64,000 bases of DNA from Paenibacillus puerhi (GTDB lineage: Bacteria; Bacillota; Bacilli; Paenibacillales; NBRC-103111). The position numbers were made by a program, and so were the translations under genes. Numbering within the stretch: the stretch's first letter is position 1; every line of letters begins with the position of its first letter. The stretch spans positions 350,862 to 414,861 of the forward strand of contig NZ_WUWM01000001.1 of NCBI RefSeq assembly GCF_009846885.1, given 5' to 3'. Under the pieces are notes generated by a model that had not been told where the DNA came from, did not search any database, and saw only the letters and a list, made by a program, of their open reading frames with translations. Below, one piece after another: positions 44,193 through 53,455 of the stretch.

Positions 44193-45089
44193 ATGGAAAG
44201 CAGCTTGAGCCGGAATGGAAAACAATTCAGATCCTTATTGCTGTTCATCGCACCTTTTTTGCTAGTGTTCACGATGTTCTTCCTGTACCCGCTCGCAAGG
44301 GGAGTGGTGCTGTCCTTCACCGATTGGAACGGTATCGAACGAACCGCTGTTTTTAACGGTCTGCAAAATTACGTAGAACTATTCACGGATGATAATCGGT
44401 TTCTTCACTCGCTCTGGATCACCTTTATCTTCACGGCCTGCACCGTCGTGGCATCCAACTTCGTTTCCCTGCTCCTCGCGGTTATGATCGAAAGCGGAGC
44501 CAGGTTCAAAAACACACTGCGCACCTTATTTTTTCTGCCTTATGTGTTCAGTCTCGTGGTGGTGGGATTCACATGGAAAATCATGTATATCGAGATCATT
44601 CCCGATATTGCTAAACTTAGCAGTCTGCTGAAGTTTTTAAATCTCGATTATATCGGTAATCCGCATCTGGCGCTATATTCGGTCATTATCATGAATATCT
44701 GGTTCGGGATCGGCTACTATCTGATCATCTATCTGGCGGGTATGCAGACGATCGACAGCAGTGTGATGGAAGCGGCTTCGATCGACGGGGCTACGGGCTG
44801 GAGAAGGTTTACGGCGATTACCGTACCCTTGCTCATGCCTTCCATTTCGATCTGTGTTTTTACCAGCATTACCAGCTCGCTGAAAATTTTCGATGCGATC
44901 TTCGTCTTGACCGGCGGGGGTCCTGGCTACTCAACGGAGTCGATAGCGCTCAATATTTATTATGAAGCCTTCGGTACGGCGAACCGGTTTGGCTATGGCA
45001 TGGCCAAGTCTGTGGTGCTGGGCGTCATCGTGCTGATCATTTCGTATTTTCAACTGAGATTTTTCAAGTCCAGGGAGGTGGAAGCTTAG
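44193..45089 (+). CDS. ABC sugar importer permease, MalF type
   Basis: 298 residues, six hydrophobic segments starting at FLLVFTMFFLYPLARGVVLSF. EAA loop: SSVMEAASIDGATGWRRFTAITVP. The GGGPGYSTES motif after it is typical of the MsmF/MalF branch. GAGGAG precedes the ATG. Its stop overlaps the GTG start of the next gene (TAGTG), so the permeases are translated together. A 7-bp inverted repeat (AGGTCCG/CGGACCT) lies in the 95-base gap after the binding-protein gene. Confidence 0.92.
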   Translation: MESSLSRNGKQFRSLLLFIAPFLLVFTMFFLYPLARGVVLSFTDWNGIERTAVFNGLQNYVELFTDDNRFLHSLWITFIFTACTVVASNFVSLLLAVMIESGARFKNTLRTLFFLPYVFSLVVVGFTWKIMYIEIIPDIAKLSSLLKFLNLDYIGNPHLALYSVIIMNIWFGIGYYLIIYLAGMQTIDSSVMEAASIDGATGWRRFTAITVPLLMPSISICVFTSITSSLKIFDAIFVLTGGGPGYSTESIALNIYYEAFGTANRFGYGMAKSVVLGVIVLIISYFQLRFFKSREVEA

Positions 45090-45910
45090 TGCGAAAGTCG
45101 ACGCTGAGCCCCGTACTGGGGATTTTACTGCTCCTGCTGCTGGTGCTATACCTGTTCCCGGTGTATTTGATCGCATTGAATTCCTTCAAGCCGTTCCGGG
45201 ATATTTTTGAATCCTTTTTGGCTTTTCCGAAAGCCCTTTACTTCGACAATTACGTTAAGGCGTGGGCATCAGCCAACTTTGCGACGGCTTTTAAAAATAA
45301 CTTGATCATCACGGCTGCATCGGTGGCCGGCGTCATTCTGGTGGCCGCTTTGGCGGGCTATAAGCTTTCCAGGGACAAAAGCAGGATAAGCTGGTTTTTT
45401 TACTTGCTGTTTACCTTTCCGTTCCTGATTCCGTTCTATACGTATATGATTCCGCTCGTACAGTTGTCCAAAACCTTGCACATCACGAACAATCCGTTAG
45501 GGCTCTCTCTGATCTATATGTCGACAGGCAGCTTCGCGGTATTCCTCTTTCATGCCTTTGTCAAAAGCATCCCTCGTGAAATTGACGAATCGGCTTACAT
45601 GGACGGCTGCTCCGAAGCAGGCTTGTTTTTCAAAATTATCTTCCCCTTGCTCAAGCCGGCTATCAGCAGCGTTGCGATTCTGTATGCGCTCTGGACCTGG
45701 AACGATTTTCTTCTGCCCTTCCTCGTGCTCACGGACAAAGAGTCTGCCACGATTACGATCAATGTCTATAAGCTCTTCGGCAAATTCGGAAGCGACTGGG
45801 ATATCATCACAGCGAGCTTGATTCTATCCTCTCTTCCCATTGTACTGCTCTATATAGCTTTGCAGAAATATATCATCAGCGGAGTCGCGGCCGGAGCCGT
45901 GAAGGGCTAG
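45089..45910 (+). CDS. ABC sugar importer permease, MalG type
   Basis: 273 residues with six hydrophobic segments. EAA-like loop PREIDESAYMDGCSEAGLFFKIIFP and the C-terminal KYIISGVAAGAVKG are typical of MalG/MsmG. It begins with GTG inside the previous stop codon (TAGTG). No ATPase gene follows, so the importer presumably shares an MsmX-like ATPase. Confidence 0.92.
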   Translation: MRKSTLSPVLGILLLLLLVLYLFPVYLIALNSFKPFRDIFESFLAFPKALYFDNYVKAWASANFATAFKNNLIITAASVAGVILVAALAGYKLSRDKSRISWFFYLLFTFPFLIPFYTYMIPLVQLSKTLHITNNPLGLSLIYMSTGSFAVFLFHAFVKSIPREIDESAYMDGCSEAGLFFKIIFPLLKPAISSVAILYALWTWNDFLLPFLVLTDKESATITINVYKLFGKFGSDWDIITASLILSSLPIVLLYIALQKYIISGVAAGAVKG

Positions 45911-45967
45911 CCGGCCCTTCCTATGCACCTGCCGCCCGCGCAAGCATACCGGGGAGTGTGAATAAGG

Positions 45968-46993
45968 ATGTGGAGTCCTGACGATTATTTGGACAAGCTG
46001 TATACGGCAACGCTGGCAGGCAGCCTGAGTCAGACGAATAAAGCAGATCCCTTCTCCACCAGGCAGCAGAAGCTGAAAGAGGGGCTCATGGCGGCTATGG
46101 GCTCCTTCCCCACCAAGCGGGAGCCTCTGCAGCCGGAGCTGCTGGAGCGCAGCGACTACGGAGAGCTTGTTCTGGAGAAGCTGGCTTATTCCACGTACGA
46201 AGGCATGAGGGTTCCGGCGTATGCCCTGTACCCGAGGGAACGGACCGGCAAGCTTCCGGCGGTGCTGGCCAATCATGGGCACGGTATCGGGCAGCGGGCG
46301 GCTCTGGGCTTGAATCCCGACGGTACGCTCGCTGCTGATCCCGGCATACATAACCGGTTCGCGGTGGAGCTGGCGCGAAGAGGGATGTTCGTGCTCGTTC
46401 CGGAGATCATCGGATTCGGCGACCGCAGGTTGCGGGAGCACGTCGAAACAGACCCGCAGGCCTCTTCCTACAGCTGTCTGCCGATTGCGCTACAGTTGCT
46501 GATGTGTGGCATGACGATCGCTGGCTTCCGGGTGTACGAGGCCGTGCGCGCTCTTGATTACTTGGAAGAACGGGAGGAAGTCGACCGTGAGCGGATCGGG
46601 ACGCTGGGCTTCTCCGGCGGAGGCCTGATTGCTTCATTAACGGCTGCGGTGGATGAGCGCATCCGCGCGGCGGTATTATGCGGCTATGCGAGCACGTATA
46701 AGGGTAGCATTTTACAACAGCCGCACTGCGTGGACAATTATGTGCCGGGGATGCTTCATCTGGCGGAGCAGCCGGAGATTATCGGCCTGTTGGCCCCACG
46801 GCCCTTGTTCATCGAAGCCGGCGAACAGGATACCGTATTTCCAGTACAGCCTGCGCGAGAGGCGATCTATCGCCTGAAGACGAAATACGCCAGCTGCGGG
46901 GCGGAGACTCAGTTTGACTTCGATGTGTTCCGGGGGGGACATGAAATATCCGGGAGAAAGTCGTTCGACTGGCTCAAGCGCAAGCTATCGTAG
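45968..46993 (+). CDS. Alpha/beta hydrolase, carbohydrate esterase-like
   Basis: 341 residues, with the nucleophile elbow GFSGGG (LGFSGGGLIASL), the oxyanion region NHGHGIGQR, and a late Asp/His pair (EAGEQDTVFPV and RGGHEISGR). It resembles the abhydrolase-7/YtaP type and CE7-like esterases. No signal peptide, so it probably removes acetyl or similar ester groups from imported pectic oligosaccharides. It lies between the importer and the pectin methylesterase fusion, which supports a de-esterification role. Substrate specificity is inferred. Confidence 0.8.
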   Translation: MWSPDDYLDKLYTATLAGSLSQTNKADPFSTRQQKLKEGLMAAMGSFPTKREPLQPELLERSDYGELVLEKLAYSTYEGMRVPAYALYPRERTGKLPAVLANHGHGIGQRAALGLNPDGTLAADPGIHNRFAVELARRGMFVLVPEIIGFGDRRLREHVETDPQASSYSCLPIALQLLMCGMTIAGFRVYEAVRALDYLEEREEVDRERIGTLGFSGGGLIASLTAAVDERIRAAVLCGYASTYKGSILQQPHCVDNYVPGMLHLAEQPEIIGLLAPRPLFIEAGEQDTVFPVQPAREAIYRLKTKYASCGAETQFDFDVFRGGHEISGRKSFDWLKRKLS

Positions 46994-47083
46994 AAGTCGA
47001 TCCGATGGCATGCCGTGCGGAGGAAGGCTGCGGCGCGGGAACCATCGGTGTGAACTATATTTTGACTTGGAGGAAGAAGCTTC

Positions 47084-49189
47084 ATGATTGTGGCAGCGGA
47101 CGGCAGCGGGGATTTTACCCGGATCCAGGATGCGATCGACCAAGTTCCGGCAGACAACCGGGAGCGGGTCATTATCCACATCAAGCCGGGGGTTTACAAA
47201 GAAAAGTTGAATATCGAGGCGTCCTATATTAGTCTTAGGGGAGAGAGCGCTTCCAGCACGATCCTGACCTATGACGATTACGCCCGAAAAACGTTCAGCA
47301 ACGGGGAGCCGTACCATACCTTTAATTCGTATACGGCCTTCATTGGAGCGAATGATTTTACCGCCGAGCATCTGACCTTCGAGAACAGCGCCGGCCCCGG
47401 CGAGTCGGTCGGACAGGCCGTTGCCGCGTATGTAGACGGAGACCGGGCCAGCTTCCGACACTGTCGGTTTATCGGCCAGCAGGATACGCTATTCACAGGT
47501 CCGCTCCCCGAGGTTCCGTTCGACCGCCCGACGTTCGGCGGACCGAGGGAGGGGGCCCCGCGCGTGTACGGACGCCAATATTACGAGCATTGCTATATTG
47601 AAGGCAATGTCGATTTTATTTTTGGCTCGGCCACGGCTGTTTTCCGGCAGTGCGAGATCTTTTCGAGACAAGGGAAGCCTGGTGCAGATACTCACGGCTG
47701 GATCACGGCAGCCTCCACCCCGCAGGGTGCCCGGTACGGCTATGTTTTCCTGAACTGCCGGTTAACGGGAGATGCTCCGGCCCGAAGCGTTTACTTGGGC
47801 AGGCCGTGGAGAGCACACGCGAGGACTGTCTTTGTGGATTGCTGGATGGGCGGGCATATCAAGGCCGAGGGCTGGGACAACTGGAGCAAGCCGGAAAGCG
47901 AGCAAACGGCTTTTTATGCAGAAAGCGGCTGCTCCGGCCCGGGAGCTGAACCGGACGGACGTGTCGGTTGGTCCCGGCGGCTGACAAAGGAAGAGGCCGA
48001 TAGCTATACGGCGGCTTCGATCCTGAGAGGTCCGGATAGCTGGAATCCCTCAAACGTCGAAGGAGGTAACATCTTGAGCACAGTCTGGTCTGTCGCAATG
48101 TCTGAATCCTTTATGCAGCAATATCCGCTTGTCTCCGATATGCCGTTTCAGAAACGAAGATGCTGGAATTATGAGAACGGGTGCATTCTGACGGCCTTCG
48201 AGCATATGTGGCGGACAACGGGGGACGATCGGTATCTCCGCTATATTCAGGAAAACATGGATTTATTCGTGCGCGAGGATGGCAGTATCGACACCTATTC
48301 CTTGAATGAATACAACGTGGACATGATTAATCAGGGCAAGTCCTTGTTCCTGCTGTACGAGCAGACCGGCCAGGATAAATACCGGAAGGCGGCGGAACGG
48401 CTGGTCACCCAACTGAAAGGCCATCCTCGGACCCGAGAGGGAGGGTTGTGGCATAAGAAAATTTATCCGTTCCAGATGTGGCTGGACGGCGTCTACATGA
48501 CCTCGCCGTTCCTCGCCCAGTATGCGCAGGCGTACGATGAGCCGGAATGGTTCGACGATATCGCCAATGAAATTCTACTGATGGAGCGCGTATCGCGCAG
48601 CCCGCATACGGGCTTGCTGTACCATGGCTGGGACGAAAGCCGGGAGGAGCGCTGGTCCGATCCCGTCACGGGCTGCTCGCCGCACTTCTGGGGACGGGCT
48701 GTCGGCTGGTATATGATGGCTATCGTGGATGTGCTGGACTTCTTGCCGGAGGATCATTCGCAGCGCGGCCAGATCATCGGTATTTTCCATCGTCTGTCCA
48801 AAGCGATCGTGCGGGTCCAGGACGAGGAGAGCGGTCTGTGGTACCAGGTGATGGACCAAGGCAGCCGCGAAGGCAATTATCTGGAGGCCTCCGGCTCGGC
48901 CATGTTCACGTATGCACTGGCCAAAGGCGCGAATCAAGGCTATCTCGAGGGTTGGGCGCTCGATGCAGCGCTTCGCGGGCATGAAGGCTTGGTTGCCCGC
49001 TACGTGGAGAAGGACGAGGATGGCTCCCTGCATCTGAACGGCATCTGCAGCGTGGCCGGCCTTGGCAATACGCCTTACCGCGACGGCTCCTACGAATATT
49101 ATATCAGCGAGCCGACCCGGCGCGACGATCCGAAAGGCTTTGCTCCATTCGTGCTGGCCTGCCTGGAGATTGAAAAGCGTCAAGGTTAA
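47084..49189 (+). CDS. Pectin methylesterase (CE8) fused to GH105 hydrolase
   Basis: 701 residues. Residues 1 to about 315 are a right-handed beta-helix pectin methylesterase: D134 in GQQDTLF, D177 in GNVDFIFG and R240 in LGRPWR are the expected catalytic residues. Residues about 331-701 form a complete GH105 enzyme (QMWLDGVYMTSPF, HGWDESREERW, WGRAVGWYMMAIVD). There is no signal peptide, so both act on imported, methyl-esterified oligogalacturonides. An AAGGAGGT site with an in-frame TTG at 48074 lies exactly at the junction and could yield the GH105 part alone. The alternative is two genes that fused recently by loss of a stop codon. Confidence 0.9.
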   Translation: MIVAADGSGDFTRIQDAIDQVPADNRERVIIHIKPGVYKEKLNIEASYISLRGESASSTILTYDDYARKTFSNGEPYHTFNSYTAFIGANDFTAEHLTFENSAGPGESVGQAVAAYVDGDRASFRHCRFIGQQDTLFTGPLPEVPFDRPTFGGPREGAPRVYGRQYYEHCYIEGNVDFIFGSATAVFRQCEIFSRQGKPGADTHGWITAASTPQGARYGYVFLNCRLTGDAPARSVYLGRPWRAHARTVFVDCWMGGHIKAEGWDNWSKPESEQTAFYAESGCSGPGAEPDGRVGWSRRLTKEEADSYTAASILRGPDSWNPSNVEGGNILSTVWSVAMSESFMQQYPLVSDMPFQKRRCWNYENGCILTAFEHMWRTTGDDRYLRYIQENMDLFVREDGSIDTYSLNEYNVDMINQGKSLFLLYEQTGQDKYRKAAERLVTQLKGHPRTREGGLWHKKIYPFQMWLDGVYMTSPFLAQYAQAYDEPEWFDDIANEILLMERVSRSPHTGLLYHGWDESREERWSDPVTGCSPHFWGRAVGWYMMAIVDVLDFLPEDHSQRGQIIGIFHRLSKAIVRVQDEESGLWYQVMDQGSREGNYLEASGSAMFTYALAKGANQGYLEGWALDAALRGHEGLVARYVEKDEDGSLHLNGICSVAGLGNTPYRDGSYEYYISEPTRRDDPKGFAPFVLACLEIEKRQG
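48060..48076 (+). promoter_or_regulatory. Internal ribosome binding site and TTG start at the CE8/GH105 junction
   Basis: AAGGAGGT (48060-48067) is a near-perfect complement of the 16S rRNA end. The TTG at 48074-48076 is 7 bases away and in frame with the fusion (codon 331). A separate 371-residue GH105 protein would have the normal family length. Confidence 0.6.
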
Positions 49190-49206
49190 TCTGGCTTCTA
49201 TCTTAT

Positions 49207-49233
49207 CCCCGCCTGGAAACAGGCGGGGGTTTT
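49207..49233 (+). terminator. Intrinsic terminator of the second pectin operon
   Basis: CCCCGCCTG (49207-49215) pairs with CAGGCGGGG (49220-49228) around a GAAA loop, followed by GTTTT. Confidence 0.8.
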
Positions 49234-49282
49234 GGCGTTCAGGGGCGGAAGAGATCGGCCGGAAGGCTGTGCATGCATGGCG

Positions 49283-49315
49283 AAAAACCGGCCTTGTCAA
49301 CGGACAGTGGCCGGT
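49283..49315 (-). terminator. Terminator of the aldo/keto reductase gene
   Basis: ACCGGCC (49287-49293) and GGCCGGT (49309-49315) pair; on the minus strand the stem is followed by a T run (AAAAA at 49283-49287 on the plus strand). Confidence 0.65.
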
Positions 49316-49330
49316 CTTCCCAGATGGAAT

Positions 49331-50308
49331 CTAGGGCATTGCTTTCCCGCGCGCGCTTATGTACAGCGTGTACCATTCTTCGCGCGTCATCAGCTCGGCT
49401 TGCCGCCCGGCATCGGCGCATGCGCGGATTCGCCCGGCATTGGCCGTGCCGATGACCGGCTGGATCCGCGCGGGATGCCTCATGAGCCAGCCCAGCACGA
49501 TGGCTTCCGGCGTTGTGTCCTTCTCCAGCGCCAGCTGTCGGACAAGTTCGGCCGTCGCCCGTACGTGCTCCTCGGCTTCCGCAGCCGGCTTGCCGGAGAA
49601 GATGCCCTTGGAGAGCGGTCCCCATGCCTGAAGCTGGATATGCTCCGTCTGGCAGTATTCCAGCAGACCTTCGCCGAAGTGAACGGCAGCTCCAGCCTTC
49701 TGATTCACGTGGATGGTCTGGTCCAGCCAATCCAGTCTGGACAGGCTCATCTCCAATTGGTTGACGACGAATGGCTCGGGGCTGGCCTGCTGCAGAAATC
49801 GAATTTGCGAGACGTTCATATTGGATACCCCGAACCTGCGCACCTTGCCCGAAGCTCTCAGCACCCGGATCGCTTCGGCCACTTCCTCCGGCTCCATCAA
49901 GGGGTCGGGACGGTGCAGGAGCAGGATGTCGAGCGTCTCGATCCCGAGCCGCTGCAGGGTGCCGTCCACGGATGCGAGGATGTGCTCCTTGGAGAAATCA
50001 AAGCGGTGCGGCATCTTGCCTTCGGCAAACCGAATCCCGCATTTGGACTGAATAACCATGAGGTCGCGCAAGCCGGGGTTGTGCTTCAGCACCTCGCCGA
50101 AGACGGCTTCCGCCTTCCCCATCCGGTAAATATCCGCATGATCGAACATCGTAATGCCTACGGAGAGAGCCGCATCGATCGCTTCCTCGGCTTTCTTCAC
50201 ATCGGCCGGGGTATACGGATCGTGGTTCCATTCCCCGCCTAGACTCATACATCCGAGTACAAGACGGCTTGTGTCAATTCCCCAGTGCGCAAGTGGCTGT
50301 TGTTTCAT
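49331..50308 (-). CDS. Aldo/keto reductase
   Basis: 325-residue NADP-dependent (alpha/beta)8 reductase, close to the YdhF-type group. The catalytic tetrad is D56 and Y61 (FDHADIY), K89 (IQSKCG) and H132 (LLLHRPDP). GAGGAGG lies 8 bases before the ATG. It runs opposite to the flanking genes, starts from the palindrome-rich region at 50.4-50.5 kb and is convergent with the pectin operon. It could reduce sugar aldehydes or reactive carbonyls; the substrate is not readable. Confidence 0.9.
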   Translation of the reverse strand: MKQQPLAHWGIDTSRLVLGCMSLGGEWNHDPYTPADVKKAEEAIDAALSVGITMFDHADIYRMGKAEAVFGEVLKHNPGLRDLMVIQSKCGIRFAEGKMPHRFDFSKEHILASVDGTLQRLGIETLDILLLHRPDPLMEPEEVAEAIRVLRASGKVRRFGVSNMNVSQIRFLQQASPEPFVVNQLEMSLSRLDWLDQTIHVNQKAGAAVHFGEGLLEYCQTEHIQLQAWGPLSKGIFSGKPAAEAEEHVRATAELVRQLALEKDTTPEAIVLGWLMRHPARIQPVIGTANAGRIRACADAGRQAELMTREEWYTLYISARGKAMP

Positions 50309-50428
50309 AGCGATTCCTCCTCATTCGATGCTGGGTACCTGTCTGGTACGCGAGCATGCGAACGTATTTTCCTGTTCATCATAACCGAAGAAAGCAGAAG
50401 GGGAAAGAGCTGAAAAGTTCTTCACTTA

Positions 50429-50535
50429 CTTACCTTGAGGTAAGCACGGAACGGTCGGCCGCTCCAGGGACTCTTTTCTCTCCTAGCCTTCCTTACCTTG
50501 AGGTAACTAAGTTACCCGGTTAGGAGTACCTAACC
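50429..50535. promoter_or_regulatory. Cluster of palindromic operators between divergent genes
   Basis: Four inverted repeats lie in 107 bases: CTTACCTTGAGGTAAG (50429-50444); TTACCTTGAGGTAA again at 50493-50506; GGTAACTAAGTTACC (50502-50516), overlapping the second; and GGTTAGG...CCTAACC (50518-50535). The first two share the same 14-bp core 63 bases apart, so one regulator probably binds both. The ACCT...AGGT arms recall operators of small winged-helix redox or aldehyde regulators, but no such regulator gene is in the window. They could control both the aldo/keto reductase and the epimerase gene. No clear -35/-10 pair was assigned. Confidence 0.65.
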
Positions 50536-50618
50536 TATTTGTGCGTACTTTCCCCTTCAGCCGGGCAGCGTTAAGATAGGGTTCAGGCTAGTCAATCATT
50601 CCACCTTGGAGGTAAGTG

Positions 50619-51488
50619 ATGAGTAAACAACGTGTGATCGTAACCGGCGGAAGCGGGAAAGCGGGAGTTTGGATCTTAAAGCATTTCGTCGAGCAGGGCT
50701 ATGATGTGCTGAATCTGGATGTTCGTCCCCCGAACGAGGAGATCTGTCCCACCCTCATCGCGGATCTGAACGATGCGGGGCAGGTTCACATCGCGCTGTC
50801 TCCTTATGCGGGAAGAGACCGGAAAGAAGCGATAGGCATCGTTCACTTTGCCGCGATCCCCCAGGCGTATACGCATACGAATGAGGTATGCTTCCGGAAC
50901 AATGTGATGAGCACCTACAATATTCTCGAGGCCGCAGCCAATTTCGACATCCGCAAGGTTGTGCTGGCCTCTAGCGAATCTTCCTACGGCATATGCTTTG
51001 CCAATCAGTTTTTTGAGCCTCAGTATGTCCCCGTGGATGAAGAGCATCCTCAGCTTCCCGAGGATAGCTACGGCTTGTCCAAGGTGGTCAATGAAGTGAC
51101 GGCGGAAGCGTTCCATCGTCGCACCGGGATGCAGGTCATCAGCTTCAGGCTGGGCAATATTCTGGTACCGGAGAGCTATGCCGCCATCAAAGCCGACTTC
51201 GCCCGGACCGAGGCCCGGCAGCGCATCTTATGGTCGTATATCGATGCACGCGATGTTGCGTCGGCATGCCGGCTTGCCCTGGAAAAGGAAGGCTTGGGCG
51301 CCCGGCACCTCATACTGGCCGCCGATGACACCTCCTCGGATCGCCCCACCCGGGAGCTGGTCGAGCGGTATCTCCCGGGCGTTTCGGATATCCGAGGCCC
51401 GCTGGAAGGAAGAGACTCGCTGCTCTCTAATGCGAAGGTCAAGGAGCTTCTAGGCTGGGAACAGCAGTACCGATTCATGGAGCAGTAG
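50619..51488 (+). CDS. NAD-dependent epimerase/dehydratase family protein
   Basis: 289-residue extended SDR: Rossmann motif TGGSGKAG near the N-terminus and the YxxxK pair in EDSYGLSKVVNE. Members include UDP-sugar epimerases and uronate dehydrogenases; the short length and ASSESSYG motif would suit a uronate dehydrogenase, which would fit a pectin locus, but this is not proven. ATG 50619 was chosen over GTG 50616 because GGAGG is better spaced (6 bases). It is divergent from the aldo/keto reductase gene and ends at a strong terminator. Confidence 0.82.
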   Translation: MSKQRVIVTGGSGKAGVWILKHFVEQGYDVLNLDVRPPNEEICPTLIADLNDAGQVHIALSPYAGRDRKEAIGIVHFAAIPQAYTHTNEVCFRNNVMSTYNILEAAANFDIRKVVLASSESSYGICFANQFFEPQYVPVDEEHPQLPEDSYGLSKVVNEVTAEAFHRRTGMQVISFRLGNILVPESYAAIKADFARTEARQRILWSYIDARDVASACRLALEKEGLGARHLILAADDTSSDRPTRELVERYLPGVSDIRGPLEGRDSLLSNAKVKELLGWEQQYRFMEQ

Positions 51489-51506
51489 GACATCCGCTTC
51501 TTCAAC

Positions 51507-51537
51507 GCCCCCGACAGGTGATCGTCGGGGGCTTTTT
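51507..51537 (+). terminator. Intrinsic terminator after the epimerase gene
   Basis: GCCCCCGAC (51507-51515) pairs with GTCGGGGGC (51524-51532), followed by TTTTT. Confidence 0.88.
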
Positions 51538-51682
51538 CATGTCGGCATGCCTAGTGCCCGCTTCGTCCTTTTTTATTTCCGGCTAATACTTGCCTTAACC
51601 GCACATGAAGGTATCGTGCGTAAATATGTCGAATGGTAGGAAGAACTTTACAATTGGAAGAATAAAACAAAAGGAGTACAAC

Positions 51683-53455
51683 ATGATGGGTATCATTAGG
51701 CTATTTGTGAATTATCTTCAGCAGGCCACGATTAAGAAGAGAATCATGTTTATATTCGCAACGGCTACATTGGTCCCATTTCTTTGCGTCGTGTTGTTGT
51801 CCTATCATACGATGTCGAACATTCTATCCAGCAACTTGGAGAACAGCGTCCGCAGTAATTTGAAACAAGTGGAATTATCATTTGAAGGCGCAATCCATAA
51901 TTTAAACCATGTAACCCAGCAGCTTGCCTTTCAGGGCAGCATCGGCAAGAAAGTGGATTTGCTTCTATCCTCCGAAGATCAATTTGAAAGAAGGGTTCTG
52001 ATGGAAGAGATTCATACAGAGCTCAATCTGATTTCCTTCACTAACCCTACGATAGGGCTCGTCATGTATTATTCTCATGATGACGGCTCTTTTATGTTTA
52101 ATAATAACATCGTCAAAGAAGATTATGAGGTCAACGATTTGCCGCTGCTCGCCGAATATTTTAGAATCTCCTATTTCGGGCCCCATATTAGCAACGAGCG
52201 TTACAACGATGAATATGTTATTTCGGCGCTTAGAAAGATGGGTTTCCAGGGGGATCATGAAGACCTATATGTGTATGTCGAGTCCGGCTTCCATACGTCT
52301 CAGAACCTATTCGAAAATAAGCTTGGGAATTATTCCTCTTATCTCATCCTGGACAATGACAAGAGGATCGCCTATAGTGATGCAGCTTCGGATTTTCCTA
52401 TCAATCAATACTTTGACGATTCACGCGGTACGGATGGTTCAGGTATGCAAAACGGATATTATTGGTTCAAGAGCACGAGCAATCAAGGTTGGAGTATCGT
52501 TTCGCTTATTCCCAAAGACGAATACAACAAAGAAAAAAATCGTTGGGTTACCCTAATGATTTATTTATCCATATTATTCCTTGCGGTTACTCTGTTTGTT
52601 TCATGGCTATTGTGGAAAATGGTATATGTTCCGCTGCATCATTTCAATCTGGAGATTAAATCCATGACGCAGAAAAATACGCCGCTGCCGGAAACTCTTC
52701 CTACGAAGATTCCAGAATTCGATTTTTTGATTAAACAATTGCAAAATATGAAAAACCAAATCTATGAACTTATTAACGAAGTGGAAATGAAAGAGAAACG
52801 AAGAGCGGATTTGGAGGTTGAGAAGCTGCTGTACCAGATCAACCCCCACTTTCTAATGAATACACTGGATACCGCACATTGGCTGGCTGCTATAAATGGA
52901 AATAAGGAGTTGGATAAATTGATTCTATCTCTGAATAAACTTTTATATTATAATCTGGGAAAAAGAGGGCGAACATCAACTGTTCGGGAGGAAATCGATT
53001 CAATCAAGCAGTATCTAACTTTGCAAAAAATTCGTTATGATTTTGCGTTTGACGTCAGAATTCATGTTGATGACGATGTATTGGATATCGCTATTCCACG
53101 TTTTATTTTGCAGCCGATTTTGGAGAATGCTCTCTATCACGGTCTGGACGATGAAGGATTTATTCAGGTAGAAGTAGGGAAGAACGATGATGAACGGATC
53201 ATTATTTCCGTTTACGATAACGGAGCGGGCATTTCTGAAGAGGAAATTGATAAATTGCTGAATCAACAACAAGTTGAACAACAACGGGCCGGCATGGGCA
53301 TTGGATTAAATTATGTCAAACGAATGGTTGATAATCAGTATGGGGACCAAGCGGATCTGGAAATAAAAAGCGAATTGGGCAAAGGAACGACCGTTTATTT
53401 GATATTGCCGAATACGGAGGTGTTGAAGCTTGATCAAAGTATTGATCGTGGATGA
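51683..53455 (+). CDS. Sensor histidine kinase, YesM type (second)
   Basis: 590 residues. First membrane segment about 20-42, extracellular sensor to about 300, second membrane segment with SILFLAVTLFVSWLLW, HAMP region, then the His_kinase domain with YQINPHFLMNTLDTAHW and the ATPase part YDNGAGISEEE. Start at ATG 51683 with AAAGGAG upstream, not the earlier in-frame GTG/ATG. Its end overlaps the response regulator start by 26 bases. Visibly more AT-rich than the genes to its left. Partner of the regulator at 53430 for the LplABC-type importer downstream. Confidence 0.92.
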   Translation: MMGIIRLFVNYLQQATIKKRIMFIFATATLVPFLCVVLLSYHTMSNILSSNLENSVRSNLKQVELSFEGAIHNLNHVTQQLAFQGSIGKKVDLLLSSEDQFERRVLMEEIHTELNLISFTNPTIGLVMYYSHDDGSFMFNNNIVKEDYEVNDLPLLAEYFRISYFGPHISNERYNDEYVISALRKMGFQGDHEDLYVYVESGFHTSQNLFENKLGNYSSYLILDNDKRIAYSDAASDFPINQYFDDSRGTDGSGMQNGYYWFKSTSNQGWSIVSLIPKDEYNKEKNRWVTLMIYLSILFLAVTLFVSWLLWKMVYVPLHHFNLEIKSMTQKNTPLPETLPTKIPEFDFLIKQLQNMKNQIYELINEVEMKEKRRADLEVEKLLYQINPHFLMNTLDTAHWLAAINGNKELDKLILSLNKLLYYNLGKRGRTSTVREEIDSIKQYLTLQKIRYDFAFDVRIHVDDDVLDIAIPRFILQPILENALYHGLDDEGFIQVEVGKNDDERIIISVYDNGAGISEEEIDKLLNQQQVEQQRAGMGIGLNYVKRMVDNQYGDQADLEIKSELGKGTTVYLILPNTEVLKLDQSIDRG

